NCBI GenBank assembly: GCA_027066435.1
Contig: JAMONX010000003.1
Location: forward strand, 1-57,802
DNA from: Campylobacterales bacterium
Lineage (GTDB): Bacteria > Campylobacterota > Campylobacteria > Campylobacterales > QNZT01
Direction of reading: 5' to 3'
DNA length: 57,802 nt
Under the pieces are notes generated by a model. It worked only from the letters and a program-made list of their open reading frames with translations. It was not told where the DNA came from and did not search any database. Positions 19,714-28,239 of the stretch are shown here, in pieces. Both the position numbers and the translations under genes were made by a program. Each line of letters opens with the position of its first letter. Position 1 is the first letter of the stretch.

Positions 19714-20439
19714 ATGAGGAATATTTTAAATAGAAAATATATTCTTACTATTTTATTAATGTTACCAATGGTTGCAAATAGCGGTTCTGTAGTTGGTTCA
19801 AAACATGATTTAAGTAATAGTAACTTTTATGGGGCTTTTGCTGGTTCAAGTACTCAAGTGTGTGTTTTTTGTCATACACCTCACTCCTCAAATAGTGGAC
19901 TAGCAGATGCGGGAGGTGCAAATGCTCCAATATGGAATAGAAGACTTACTAATTTAAGTGCATTTACACTATATGATTCAAGTGTAGGAACACCTAGTTC
20001 AATTTCTCTAGCTTGTCTTAGTTGTCATGATGGTGCAAGTGGTATGGGTAGAGTAAGTGCAGTAGGACCAGTAGATGCACATAATGTAATTAATGCATCT
20101 GGTACTGGTTTAGCAGGTGATAGTGGTAATGGTGGTGAGACTCCAAATTGTGCTGCTTGTCATCCATTTGCTCGACCAAGTGGTGGTACTACATATCCTA
20201 GTACTACCTGGCAAATAGGAGCTGATTTAACAGATGATCATCCAATCTCTATAAATTATGCTGCTTCCTTTGCCCATAATCCTGATGAATTTCTTTCTCA
20301 ACCAGCTAATGGGCTTAAGCTTTTTAATGGATTAATAGAGTGTGCAACTTGTCATAATGTACATGATAATGACAATGGACTCTTTTTAAGAACATCAAAT
20401 ATGGGAAGTGGGGTATGTAAATCTTGTCATATTAAGTGA
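19714..20439 (+). CDS. Pentahaem cytochrome c
   Basis: This 241-aa exported protein has five CxxCH motifs at residues 50, 101, 146, 210 and 235. It shares with the upstream large cytochrome the order KH(D/N)LS, CVFCH.PHS, WNR, TLYDS/TMYES and CLSCHDG, so the two arose from a common ancestor. It is probably a smaller periplasmic or surface electron carrier working with the larger one. The 3' end overlaps convergent hemW by 8 nt with no terminator visible. Confidence 0.9.
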   Translation: MRNILNRKYILTILLMLPMVANSGSVVGSKHDLSNSNFYGAFAGSSTQVCVFCHTPHSSNSGLADAGGANAPIWNRRLTNLSAFTLYDSSVGTPSSISLACLSCHDGASGMGRVSAVGPVDAHNVINASGTGLAGDSGNGGETPNCAACHPFARPSGGTTYPSTTWQIGADLTDDHPISINYAASFAHNPDEFLSQPANGLKLFNGLIECATCHNVHDNDNGLFLRTSNMGSGVCKSCHIK

Positions 20440-21484
20440 TAAATAGAGCTATTTCATCAGATAGAAAATAGTTAGTATTAAAAAAGCGGTCATTTAATTG
20501 AGTTAATTTTTTTTCTTTCAATAGAGTTTCGACATTTTTGTATTCACAAGATGTGAGAATATCTTTTGAAAACCCAACTATACTTCTAAGTCCTAAAAGG
20601 ATTTGTTCACTTTTTATAGCTTCATTATTTAGCATCTCTTCATCAATTAAAAGAGGGTTCTTTATATATGATTCAATATTGTTATCTGTATAAAATCTTC
20701 TATTTTCTAAAAATCCAACTGCACCACTTCCTATGCCTATATAATTTTTATATTGCCAATAGCCAAGATTATGTTTTGATTTTTTTTTGCCAAAATTTGA
20801 AATTTCATATTGTGGGAATCCTTTTTTTTCTATTTCATTTATAAACCAGTAGGCTAAATCTTCATCATCATTTTGAACTTTTGGGGTATTTATAAAGGGA
20901 GTATTATCTTCAAGTGTTAGCGAATATGCACTTATATGATCAATCCTTAGTGAAATAGCTATTGTTAAATCTTTAAATAAAAGTTTTTTAGTATCTTGTG
21001 AAGTTCCATATATTAGATCAAGTGAAATATTTTTAAATCCTATCTTTTTTGCATTATTTATAGCTTCAATTGCCATCTTTTTTCCATGGTTTCTTCCAAG
21101 CATTTTAAGTTTATCTTCATCAAAGCTTTGTACTCCAAAACTGATACGATTGACTCCTAACTTTTGCATCCCTTGAAGCCAAATAGCAGTTGCACTATTT
21201 GGATTGGCTTCGGTTGTGATTTCTGCATTTTTTTTTAGATAAGGTTTAATGAGTGAAAAAAATGGTTCATAAAGTTTTGGTGTAATGGTAGAAGGAGTGC
21301 CACCTCCAATAAAAAAGCTTTCTATGCTATTTTCTAAGAGATTAAATCTTTTAATCTCATTTGAGAGTTGAGTTAAAATAGTTTTCATATATTGCTCTTT
21401 TAATTCAAATTTATCAACATATGAGTTAAAAGCACAATAGTGACACTTACTATCACAAAAAGGGATGTGTAGGTATAAAAGCAT
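20432..21484 (-). CDS. hemW: HemW-type radical SAM protein
   Basis: The 350-aa protein has the radical SAM cluster motif CDSKCHYCAF near the N-terminus, the FFIGGGTPS SAM-binding stretch and NRISFGVQSF. It matches the HemN-like/HemW group, which binds haem and is proposed to insert it into respiratory enzymes. It is not the true coproporphyrinogen dehydrogenase HemN, which is longer and has another N-terminal extension. It is divergent from rppH with 63 nt between the starts. Confidence 0.88.
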   Translation of the reverse strand: MLLYLHIPFCDSKCHYCAFNSYVDKFELKEQYMKTILTQLSNEIKRFNLLENSIESFFIGGGTPSTITPKLYEPFFSLIKPYLKKNAEITTEANPNSATAIWLQGMQKLGVNRISFGVQSFDEDKLKMLGRNHGKKMAIEAINNAKKIGFKNISLDLIYGTSQDTKKLLFKDLTIAISLRIDHISAYSLTLEDNTPFINTPKVQNDDEDLAYWFINEIEKKGFPQYEISNFGKKKSKHNLGYWQYKNYIGIGSGAVGFLENRRFYTDNNIESYIKNPLLIDEEMLNNEAIKSEQILLGLRSIVGFSKDILTSCEYKNVETLLKEKKLTQLNDRFFNTNYFLSDEIALFIT

Positions 21485-21547
21485 ATTTAGAGGTCACCTT
21501 AATCTTTTTTAGATATTATAGCAGGTTATAATAATTAAAGGAAAGAG

Positions 21548-22024
21548 TTGGCAAAGCAAAAGATTTATAGACCAAATGTTGCTGCTGTTGTTTTGTCTGC
21601 AAAATATCCTCATTTCTGTGAAATTTTTATTGCAAATAGAAGTGATATCAAAAGTGCAGTATGGCAATTTCCTCAAGGTGGAATTGATGATGGAGAGACA
21701 CCAGAACAAGCACTATTTCGAGAATTAGAAGAGGAGATAGGAACAAGGTCTGTTGAGATAATTAGTGAGTATCCTGAGTGGCTTAGTTATGATTTCCCAA
21801 ATAAGATATCAAAAAAGATGTATCCATTTGATGGACAGAAACAGAAATATTTTCTAGTAAAATTAAAATCAGATGCAATTATAAATTTAGAAACTAAAGA
21901 GCCTGAATTTGTAGATTATAAGTATGTATCATATAAAAATATATTTGACCATATTGCTCATATGAAAAAGCCGATATATAAAAAAGTATTAGAGTATTTT
22001 AAAAAAAATGGATATATTTCTTAA
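21548..22024 (+). CDS. rppH: RNA pyrophosphohydrolase (Nudix)
   Basis: RppH removes pyrophosphate from mRNA 5' ends and starts decay. The 158-aa protein has the Nudix box GGIDDGETPEQALFRELEEE with the REXXEE core, and the opening YRPNVAAVVLS. It starts at TTG 21548, preceded by AAAGGAAAG. It heads a tightly packed run with lysC, hobA, the delta' gene, folP and an amidohydrolase; this gene order is common in Campylobacterota. Confidence 0.93.
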   Translation: MAKQKIYRPNVAAVVLSAKYPHFCEIFIANRSDIKSAVWQFPQGGIDDGETPEQALFRELEEEIGTRSVEIISEYPEWLSYDFPNKISKKMYPFDGQKQKYFLVKLKSDAIINLETKEPEFVDYKYVSYKNIFDHIAHMKKPIYKKVLEYFKKNGYIS

Positions 22025-22040
22025 GGGGATGAGTATATAA

Positions 22041-23249
22041 ATGTTAATTGTACAAAAATTTGGCGGTACTAGTGTTGGCGACTTAGAGCGTATATCAAAT
22101 GTAGCAAAGCGAGTGGCAAAAACAAAAGAGCAGGGCAATGATATAATAGTAGTAGTCTCTGCAATGAGTGGAGAGACAAATAAGCTTATTGAGTATGCTA
22201 AACATTTTAGTAAAACTCCAGCTTTAAAAGAGATGGATATGCTTCTAAGCTCAGGAGAGAGAGTAACAAGTGCATTGCTTGCTATTGCTCTTTGTGATAT
22301 GGGTTATGATGCCATTTCTTTGAGTGGTCGAAAAGCTGGCATCCATACAGACGAGATGCATACAAATGCTAGAATTTCTCATATCAATACAAAAAATATG
22401 AAAAAGTCTCTTAATGAGGGAAAAATTATTATTGTTGCTGGATTTCAAGGAATTAATGAAAATGACGATGTATCAACACTAGGTCGAGGCGGCAGCGACT
22501 TAAGTGCAGTTGCAATTGCTGGGGCTATGGGTGCTGATGTTTGTGAGATATATACAGATGTTGATGGAGTTTATACAACCGATCCTAGAATTGAGAGAAG
22601 GGCTAAAAAGATAGATAAAATTTCTTATGATGAAATGTTAGAATTTGCAAGTCTTGGTGCAAAGGTTCTTCAAAATAGATCAGTTGAGATGGCAAAAAAG
22701 TTAAATGTAAATTTGGTAACAAGAAGTAGTTTTAATGAAAATGAAGGTACATTAATCACAAAGGAAGAGAATATTATGGAAGAGCCGATTGTAAGCGGTA
22801 TAGCATTAGATAAAAATCAAGCTAGAGTAACCTTGAGAAATGTTAAAGATGAACCAGGAATTGCTGCACATATCTTTTCAACGCTTGCAGATAATAATAT
22901 AATAGTTGATATGATTATCCAAAATGTAGGGCATGATGGCTCAGCAAATCTTGGTTTCACTGTAGGTGAAAATGATCTTGAGAGTGCAAAAAATATAATG
23001 CAAAGGCTTAATGCTGCTGAAAATTTAGAGTTTGATAATAATATTTCTAAAGTCTCTATTGTTGGAGTTGGTATGAAAAATCATACAGGAGTTGCAAGTC
23101 TTGCTTTTACAACTATGGCGGATAATAATATAAATATTGAGATGATAAGCACAAGTGAAATTAAAATTTCTATGATTGTTGATGAAAAATATAGTGAGTT
23201 AGCTGTTAGGTCTCTGCATGAGGCTTATAATCTTGGAGATAGAGAGTAG
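22041..23249 (+). CDS. lysC: Aspartate kinase
   Basis: LysC phosphorylates aspartate, the entry to lysine, threonine and methionine synthesis. The 402-aa protein has the kinase opening VQKFGGTSVGDLERI, the STLGRGGSDLSAVAIA and YTDVDGVYTTDPR blocks, and two C-terminal ACT domains (from about residue 255). These domains usually give feedback inhibition by lysine and/or threonine. It lacks a fused homoserine dehydrogenase. Confidence 0.96.
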   Translation: MLIVQKFGGTSVGDLERISNVAKRVAKTKEQGNDIIVVVSAMSGETNKLIEYAKHFSKTPALKEMDMLLSSGERVTSALLAIALCDMGYDAISLSGRKAGIHTDEMHTNARISHINTKNMKKSLNEGKIIIVAGFQGINENDDVSTLGRGGSDLSAVAIAGAMGADVCEIYTDVDGVYTTDPRIERRAKKIDKISYDEMLEFASLGAKVLQNRSVEMAKKLNVNLVTRSSFNENEGTLITKEENIMEEPIVSGIALDKNQARVTLRNVKDEPGIAAHIFSTLADNNIIVDMIIQNVGHDGSANLGFTVGENDLESAKNIMQRLNAAENLEFDNNISKVSIVGVGMKNHTGVASLAFTTMADNNINIEMISTSEIKISMIVDEKYSELAVRSLHEAYNLGDRE

Positions 23250-23254
23250 ATAAT

Positions 23255-23812
23255 ATGAGTAAAGATTTTTCCTCATGGACACTTGAAAGAATCCGAGACG
23301 AGGGAAATTCCATGAACTGGATGGAAGAGCGAAGATATGATTGGGTTCCTTTGGCTGCAACTGCAATTGACAGACTCGTTAATGCTCAAACATTTTTAAT
23401 CATAACAGATAGAAGCAGAGAGTGGTTTTCTCGTTATATATTAAGTCGTTTAAATAAGCACGATGGAGATAGACCACTTTTGCCTATTGTATCATTAGGT
23501 ACTGTGTTCCCACATATGGATAAGCTCAAAGATGAAGAGCAGATGAGTATTTTAGAAGATATGCTTAGTTTATCTTTCCCTGCTGGATATACTTTTTTTT
23601 ATATTGGCAAAGGAAGTGATCCAAGAGCTCAAATAGTAAAACGAAAAGAGAATAGTTTTATCTGGCTTCTTGATGAGCAGATGCAAAATAGCTTTTATCT
23701 TAACTCAAAAGATGAAAATCTTGATATCAAACTTATACAGCTTATTACACTTTTTGATAAGAGTATAGATGCTATTTTATTTTCAGAAGTAGATTTACAA
23801 AATGCTTTATGA
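23255..23812 (+). CDS. hobA: DnaA initiator-associating factor HobA
   Basis: HobA binds domain I of DnaA and promotes its assembly at the origin; it is the structural counterpart of DiaA and is known only in Campylobacterota. The 185-aa protein opens KDFSSWTLERIRDEGNSMNW and contains EERRYDWVPLAATAIDRL. It lies 5 nt after lysC and overlaps the next gene by 4 nt. It is a useful marker of the organism's phylum. Confidence 0.9.
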   Translation: MSKDFSSWTLERIRDEGNSMNWMEERRYDWVPLAATAIDRLVNAQTFLIITDRSREWFSRYILSRLNKHDGDRPLLPIVSLGTVFPHMDKLKDEEQMSILEDMLSLSFPAGYTFFYIGKGSDPRAQIVKRKENSFIWLLDEQMQNSFYLNSKDENLDIKLIQLITLFDKSIDAILFSEVDLQNAL

Positions 23813-24426
23813 GACCAATGATTGAATCAACTATTATCGCCTCGCTTGATTTTGAGTTAGCTAAAAGAAAGGTGCTAGGAGAGATTGACTCAAAACTTGT
23901 CAAAACTTTTTATGTTGATGAGTTCAAAGTTGAGGATGCTAGAGAGGTTATAAGAGAGGCTTATATAGCAGAAGAGAAACCGAAATATCTCATATTAGCA
24001 GCGCTTACTTACAATATATATGCACAAAATTCACTTTTAAAATTGCTTGAAGAACCTCCTAGAAATATTGTTTTTATCTTAATTGTAAAATCAAAAACTT
24101 CTCTTTTGCCAACAATCCGTTCAAGAATGAAAATAAGATATGAAAAGAGCCAAAAAGAGTCGTTAGATTTGGGATTGAACTTGTCAAATTTTGGTCTGAA
24201 TGAACTTTTTTTATTTTTAAAAAATCGTAGAAATATCTCAAAAGATGAGTTAAAAGAGATAGTACAAACACTTTTAACAGAGATTGTTAAAAATGATATT
24301 AGACTCTCTGCAACTGAACTTGATATGTTCGATAAAGCGATGGAACTTTCACAATTAAATTCAAGACCACAAAATATACTCTCATATCTTTTACTTACAA
24401 TTCATCAAGCACAAAATCGAAAATGA
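23809..24426 (+). CDS. holB: DNA polymerase III subunit delta'-like
   Basis: A 205-aa protein resembling the short delta' clamp-loader subunits of Campylobacterota. It has the LLKLLEEPPRNIVFILIV stretch that corresponds to sensor 1 of delta', followed by LLPTIRSRMKIR. The P-loop region is lost, as expected, since delta' does not hydrolyse ATP. It is shorter than the E. coli protein (334 aa). It overlaps hobA and folP by 4 nt each. Confidence 0.82.
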   Translation: MRPMIESTIIASLDFELAKRKVLGEIDSKLVKTFYVDEFKVEDAREVIREAYIAEEKPKYLILAALTYNIYAQNSLLKLLEEPPRNIVFILIVKSKTSLLPTIRSRMKIRYEKSQKESLDLGLNLSNFGLNELFLFLKNRRNISKDELKEIVQTLLTEIVKNDIRLSATELDMFDKAMELSQLNSRPQNILSYLLLTIHQAQNRK

Positions 24427-25568
24427 AAGTTATTAAGCTAAATTCACAGATAGAAAGAGATTTGATTTTGCAACAGATTGGCTCAACAACTGCTGGTAAT
24501 AAAATTTTAAAAGATAAGATGCAGACAAAACTTTTCTTTTTAAAAGGTATAAAAACACCAGCAGCAAATATCTTAAAACAAGACGCCCTATCAATTGGTG
24601 CTGACTTGGCAGTTCCTAAAAATACGATACTTTGTGCTGATGAGAAGATAGATGCACTTTTGATAGCAAATGATAAACAGATAAAAATATTAAGCAAGAA
24701 AGAGTTAGCACAACCTTTTGGATTAAAAGAGTTTGCATCTGAATTAAATAAATATAAAAAAGTTAATGAATTTTCACGAGAGATTATGGGCGTGTTAAAT
24801 ATCAATGAAGATAGTTTTTATGAAGGGAGTAGATTTATAGCTAAAAACACTCTAGCAAAAATTGAGAATATGATAGAAGAGGGTGCAGATATTATTGATA
24901 TCGGTGCCTTATCATCAAGACCTGGAAGTAAAAAAATTAGTGCCAAAGAGGAATTAGGTCGTATAAAGAGAGTTATTGATGAAATATATAAAAATTCACT
25001 CTATAAAAAAATAGTTTTTAGTATAGATAGTTATGAACCTATAGTTGTTGAGTATGCACTCAATTGTGGCTTTAGCATAATAAATGATATCACAGGGTTA
25101 GATAATGATGAGGTTTGCAAAATTGCATCTAGATACAAAGCTAAAGTTGTCATAATGCATATGAAAGGTACTCCAGAGGATATGCAAAAAAATCCTCACT
25201 ATGAAAATGTTATTTTGGAAGTTGAGGGTTTTTTTAAAGAGAGAATTCAAAAAGCGAAAAAATTTGGCATTGAAGATATTATTTTAGATGTTGGGATTGG
25301 TTTTGGAAAAACATTAGACCATAATTTGATGTTAATTTCCCACCTATCTCACTTTAAAAAGTTTAATCTCCCATTGCTTGTAGGAGCGAGTCGAAAATCT
25401 ATGATTGATAAGATAATACCGTGTGATGTAAAAGATAGGCTTAGCGGTACTTTGGCTTTGCATCTGAAGGCAGAGTCTGAAGGTGCAAGTATGATTCGTT
25501 GTCATGATGTAAAAGAGCATATTCAAGCTTTTAAAGTTGCAGATGCATTAAAAGCGACTACTGTATGA
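24423..25568 (+). CDS. folP: Dihydropteroate synthase
   Basis: FolP joins p-aminobenzoate to dihydropterin pyrophosphate in folate synthesis and is the target of sulfonamides. The DHPS core starts near residue 118 (EIMGVLNINEDSFYEGSRF), then ADIIDIGALSSRPGS, NDITGLDN, VVIMHMKGTPEDMQKNP and LVGASRKSMI. An extra N-terminal region of about 115 residues precedes it, making 381 aa against about 280 in E. coli. This long form is usual in Campylobacterota. Overlaps of 4 nt link it to both neighbours. Confidence 0.93.
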   Translation: MKVIKLNSQIERDLILQQIGSTTAGNKILKDKMQTKLFFLKGIKTPAANILKQDALSIGADLAVPKNTILCADEKIDALLIANDKQIKILSKKELAQPFGLKEFASELNKYKKVNEFSREIMGVLNINEDSFYEGSRFIAKNTLAKIENMIEEGADIIDIGALSSRPGSKKISAKEELGRIKRVIDEIYKNSLYKKIVFSIDSYEPIVVEYALNCGFSIINDITGLDNDEVCKIASRYKAKVVIMHMKGTPEDMQKNPHYENVILEVEGFFKERIQKAKKFGIEDIILDVGIGFGKTLDHNLMLISHLSHFKKFNLPLLVGASRKSMIDKIIPCDVKDRLSGTLALHLKAESEGASMIRCHDVKEHIQAFKVADALKATTV

Positions 25569-26440
25569 GAGTAGGATTAGTTCAACAAAAGTTTTATGGT
25601 TCTAAGGATTTGACAATAAAAGAGAGTTTGAAGTCTATTAAAAAATTAAAAGAGCATGGTGCTGAGCTTATTGTGTTACAGGAGCTTCATCAAGATAGAT
25701 ATTTTTGCATAAATCAAAATATAGATAATTTTGATTTAGCAAATAGTTGGGAAGATGATTTACTTTTTTGGTCAAACATTGCAAAAGAGAACTCCATTGT
25801 TTTAGTGACATCTCTTTTTGAAAAAAGAGCTAAAGGGATTTATCACAATTGTGTGGTTGTTTTTGAGAAAGATGGACTCATCGCTGGAAAATATAGAAAG
25901 ATGCATATACCAGATGACCCTGGTTTTTATGAAAAGTTTTATTTTACACCTGGTGATTTAGGATTTGAGCCTATTGAAACAAGTGTGGGAAAATTAGGAG
26001 TTCTTATCTGTTGGGATCAGTGGTTTCCAGAAGCTGCACGACTTATGTGTTTAAAGGGTGCTGATATTTTAATTTATCCTACAGCAATTGGTTGGTTTGA
26101 TGAGGATAGTGATGATGAGAAACAAAAGCAATTAGATGCATGGATTACGGTTCAAAGGGCTCACTCAATCTCAAATGGAATTCCTCTCATATCTGTTAAT
26201 CGTGTTGGAAAAGAGTTAGATAACTCTTGTGTAATTGATGGAATACGGTTTTGGGGTAATTCATTTGTTGTGGATGCACAAGGATCTTTTATCTACAGAG
26301 CAGGAGATAAAGAGGAGAGTGTGGTCATAGATATAGATTTAGCTCAAAATGAAAATATCCGAAGAGTTTGGCCATTTTTACGAGATAGACGAATTGAAGA
26401 TTACAGTGAGATAACAAAAAGATTTATTGATAGTGTGTAA
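25565..26440 (+). CDS. aguB: Carbon-nitrogen hydrolase, probable N-carbamoylputrescine amidase
   Basis: A 291-aa nitrilase-superfamily enzyme. The Glu-Lys-Cys triad is visible in VLQELHQDRYF, GKYRKMHIPDD and GVLICWDQWFPEAARLM. The context around the Cys is that of AguB, which converts N-carbamoylputrescine to putrescine. Polyamine synthesis is therefore the likely role. It is last in the rppH-lysC-hobA-holB-folP run. Gene-free AT-rich sequence of 106 nt follows, with weak A/T hairpins. Confidence 0.88.
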   Translation: MRVGLVQQKFYGSKDLTIKESLKSIKKLKEHGAELIVLQELHQDRYFCINQNIDNFDLANSWEDDLLFWSNIAKENSIVLVTSLFEKRAKGIYHNCVVVFEKDGLIAGKYRKMHIPDDPGFYEKFYFTPGDLGFEPIETSVGKLGVLICWDQWFPEAARLMCLKGADILIYPTAIGWFDEDSDDEKQKQLDAWITVQRAHSISNGIPLISVNRVGKELDNSCVIDGIRFWGNSFVVDAQGSFIYRAGDKEESVVIDIDLAQNENIRRVWPFLRDRRIEDYSEITKRFIDSV

Positions 26441-26486
26441 AAAACTGACTTTTTAATACTTTTTTATCAAAAAACACTAAAAAGTA

Positions 26487-26492
26487 TATAAT
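26487..26492 (+). promoter_or_regulatory. -10 box for the Sel1 gene
   Basis: TATAAT lies 55 nt upstream of the ATG at 26547, after an A/T-only hairpin that may weakly end the upstream operon. Confidence 0.4.
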
Positions 26493-26546
26493 TTCTAACC
26501 TTTGTGTCGATTATATGAGTATCTAAAATAATAAAAGGGTACTAAT

Positions 26547-27041
26547 ATGAAAAAGATAATTCCAACAATTTTACTTTGTGGAACAATTTTGGTTGCTTCA
26601 AGTTTTGAAAAAGGAATGAGTGCATTAAATAAAGGAGAAGAACAAAAAGCATATGATGCGTTCTTCTTATCTGCTAAAAGTGGTGATATTGATTCTCAAA
26701 TGATATTGGGAGAGATGTATTTAGATGGTATAGGAGTTGAAGCTGATCACCAAAAAGCTTTTTTTTGGCTCTCAAAATCTGCAGCTGCTGGAGATATGGA
26801 AGCACAATATCTTTTAGGTTTTATGTATGAAAATGGTTTAAATGTTGAAACAGACATCAAAAGAGCAGTTAAGTGGTACACCGAATCTGCTATACAAGGT
26901 GATATATTGTCTCAGTATAATTTAGCAGTTATATATAAAGAGGGTAAAGGTGGGATTGATAAAGATATGAAACAAGCATTTAAATGGTTAAATATGGTTC
27001 AAAAAGCAAGAGAAAATATGGAATTTGTTGCGATAAAATAA
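26547..27041 (+). CDS. Secreted Sel1-repeat protein
   Basis: The 164-aa protein has a signal peptide (KKIIPTILLCGTILVASS) and at least three Sel1-like repeats of about 36 residues. Examples are QMILGEMYLDGIGVEADHQKAFFWLSKSAAAGD and its next copy starting AQYLLGFMYENG. Sel1 repeats form alpha-solenoids for protein binding. No Cys-rich Hcp pattern is seen. The partner is unknown. It has its own promoter and ends at the strong hairpin shared with ftsZ. Confidence 0.85.
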   Translation: MKKIIPTILLCGTILVASSFEKGMSALNKGEEQKAYDAFFLSAKSGDIDSQMILGEMYLDGIGVEADHQKAFFWLSKSAAAGDMEAQYLLGFMYENGLNVETDIKRAVKWYTESAIQGDILSQYNLAVIYKEGKGGIDKDMKQAFKWLNMVQKARENMEFVAIK

Positions 27042-27042
27042 G

Positions 27043-27071
27043 TGATTAGACGAGTCAATATCGTCTAATCA
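27043..27071. terminator. Bidirectional terminator between the Sel1 gene and ftsZ
   Basis: TGATTAGACGA (27043-27053) pairs perfectly with TCGTCTAATCA (27061-27071) around a 7-nt loop. It lies in the 42-nt gap between two convergent genes. Confidence 0.8.
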
Positions 27072-27083
27072 GGAGAGGTTAGG

Positions 27084-28220
27084 TTAGTCCATTTGCCGTC
27101 TTAAAAATGTAGGATAATCTAAATCTTCATCTTCTAAAATATATCCTCCACCACTTACTGCTCTTCCAATATTGGGATTTTCTATGTTTGGTCTAAATAT
27201 TGGTTCGGCTGGTTTTGTACTAGGATTGTTTGCTGCGGTATCTTTTGGTATATTTTTGTTGTTTTCTTTAGCAAAACCTGTTGCAACAATTGTAATTTTA
27301 AGCTGATTTATACTCATTTTCTCGTCAGTTGTTGTTCCAAAGATAACATCAGCATCTTCATCGGCACTATCATAAATAATATCCATTGCATTTTGTATTT
27401 GCACAAGAGGAAAGTCAGGATGCAAATTAAAATGTACAAGTACACCCATTGCCCCATTTATTGATAGATTATCAAGAAGTGGTGACTCAATTGCATTTTT
27501 AACAGCTTCTACAGCAGAATCTTCACCTTCAGCTTCTCCTACTCCTAAAATTGCCATACCCCTATGACTCATAATAGTTTGAACATCTGCAAAATCAACA
27601 TTGATATCATTGTCACCGCTTGAAAGTACAACAGCACTCATACCACCAACAGCACGACTTAAAATATCATCTACAAGTTTGAAACTCTCCTTTACTCCTA
27701 AGTCTTTATCCACAATGGAGAGTAATTTGTCGTTTGGAATGATAACAATAGAGTCACTCTCTTTGCTAAGTTCTCCAATACCTACTTCTGCAAGTCTTGA
27801 TCTCTTTCTCCCTTCAAAGCCAAAAGGTTTTGTTACAACTGAAATAGTTAAAGCACCTACCTCTTTAGCAGCTTGAGCGACAATTGGAGCAGCACCAGTA
27901 CCAGTACCTCCTCCAAAGCCAGATGCGATAAATACCATATCAGCCCCCTCTAGGGCCTCTTTGATATTATCAAAACTCTCAAGTGCTGAATCTTTACCAA
28001 TTTCTGGTTTCATTCCTGCACCTAAGCCCTTTGTTTTTCTTTCACCAAGTTGAATTTTTGTAGGTGCTTTTGATGTTGACAATGCTTGTGCATCTGTATT
28101 TGCAACAAGTAGGTCTATCCCGCTGATTCCTTCTGTAATCATATGATTGACCATGTTTCCACCGCCACCACCAACGCCGATAACTTTTATCTTCGCACCT
28201 ATTGTAGTATTATTTGACAT
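27084..28220 (-). CDS. ftsZ: Cell division protein FtsZ
   Basis: FtsZ is the tubulin-like GTPase that forms the division ring. The 378-aa protein has [13 protein letters not shown], the GTP-binding [13 protein letters not shown] and the NVDFADV T7-loop region. The extreme C-terminus ([16 protein letters not shown]) carries the short peptide that binds FtsA. It follows ftsA by 19 nt on the same strand. Confidence 0.97.
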   Translation of the reverse strand: MSNNTTIGAKIKVIGVGGGGGNMVNHMITEGISGIDLLVANTDAQALSTSKAPTKIQLGERKTKGLGAGMKPEIGKDSALESFDNIKEALEGADMVFIASGFGGGTGTGAAPIVAQAAKEVGALTISVVTKPFGFEGRKRSRLAEVGIGELSKESDSIVIIPNDKLLSIVDKDLGVKESFKLVDDILSRAVGGMSAVVLSSGDNDINVDFADVQTIMSHRGMAILGVGEAEGEDSAVEAVKNAIESPLLDNLSINGAMGVLVHFNLHPDFPLVQIQNAMDIIYDSADEDADVIFGTTTDEKMSINQLKITIVATGFAKENNKNIPKDTAANNPSTKPAEPIFRPNIENPNIGRAVSGGGYILEDEDLDYPTFLRRQMD

Positions 28221-28239
28221 TCTCTCTCCTTTTTACTTA

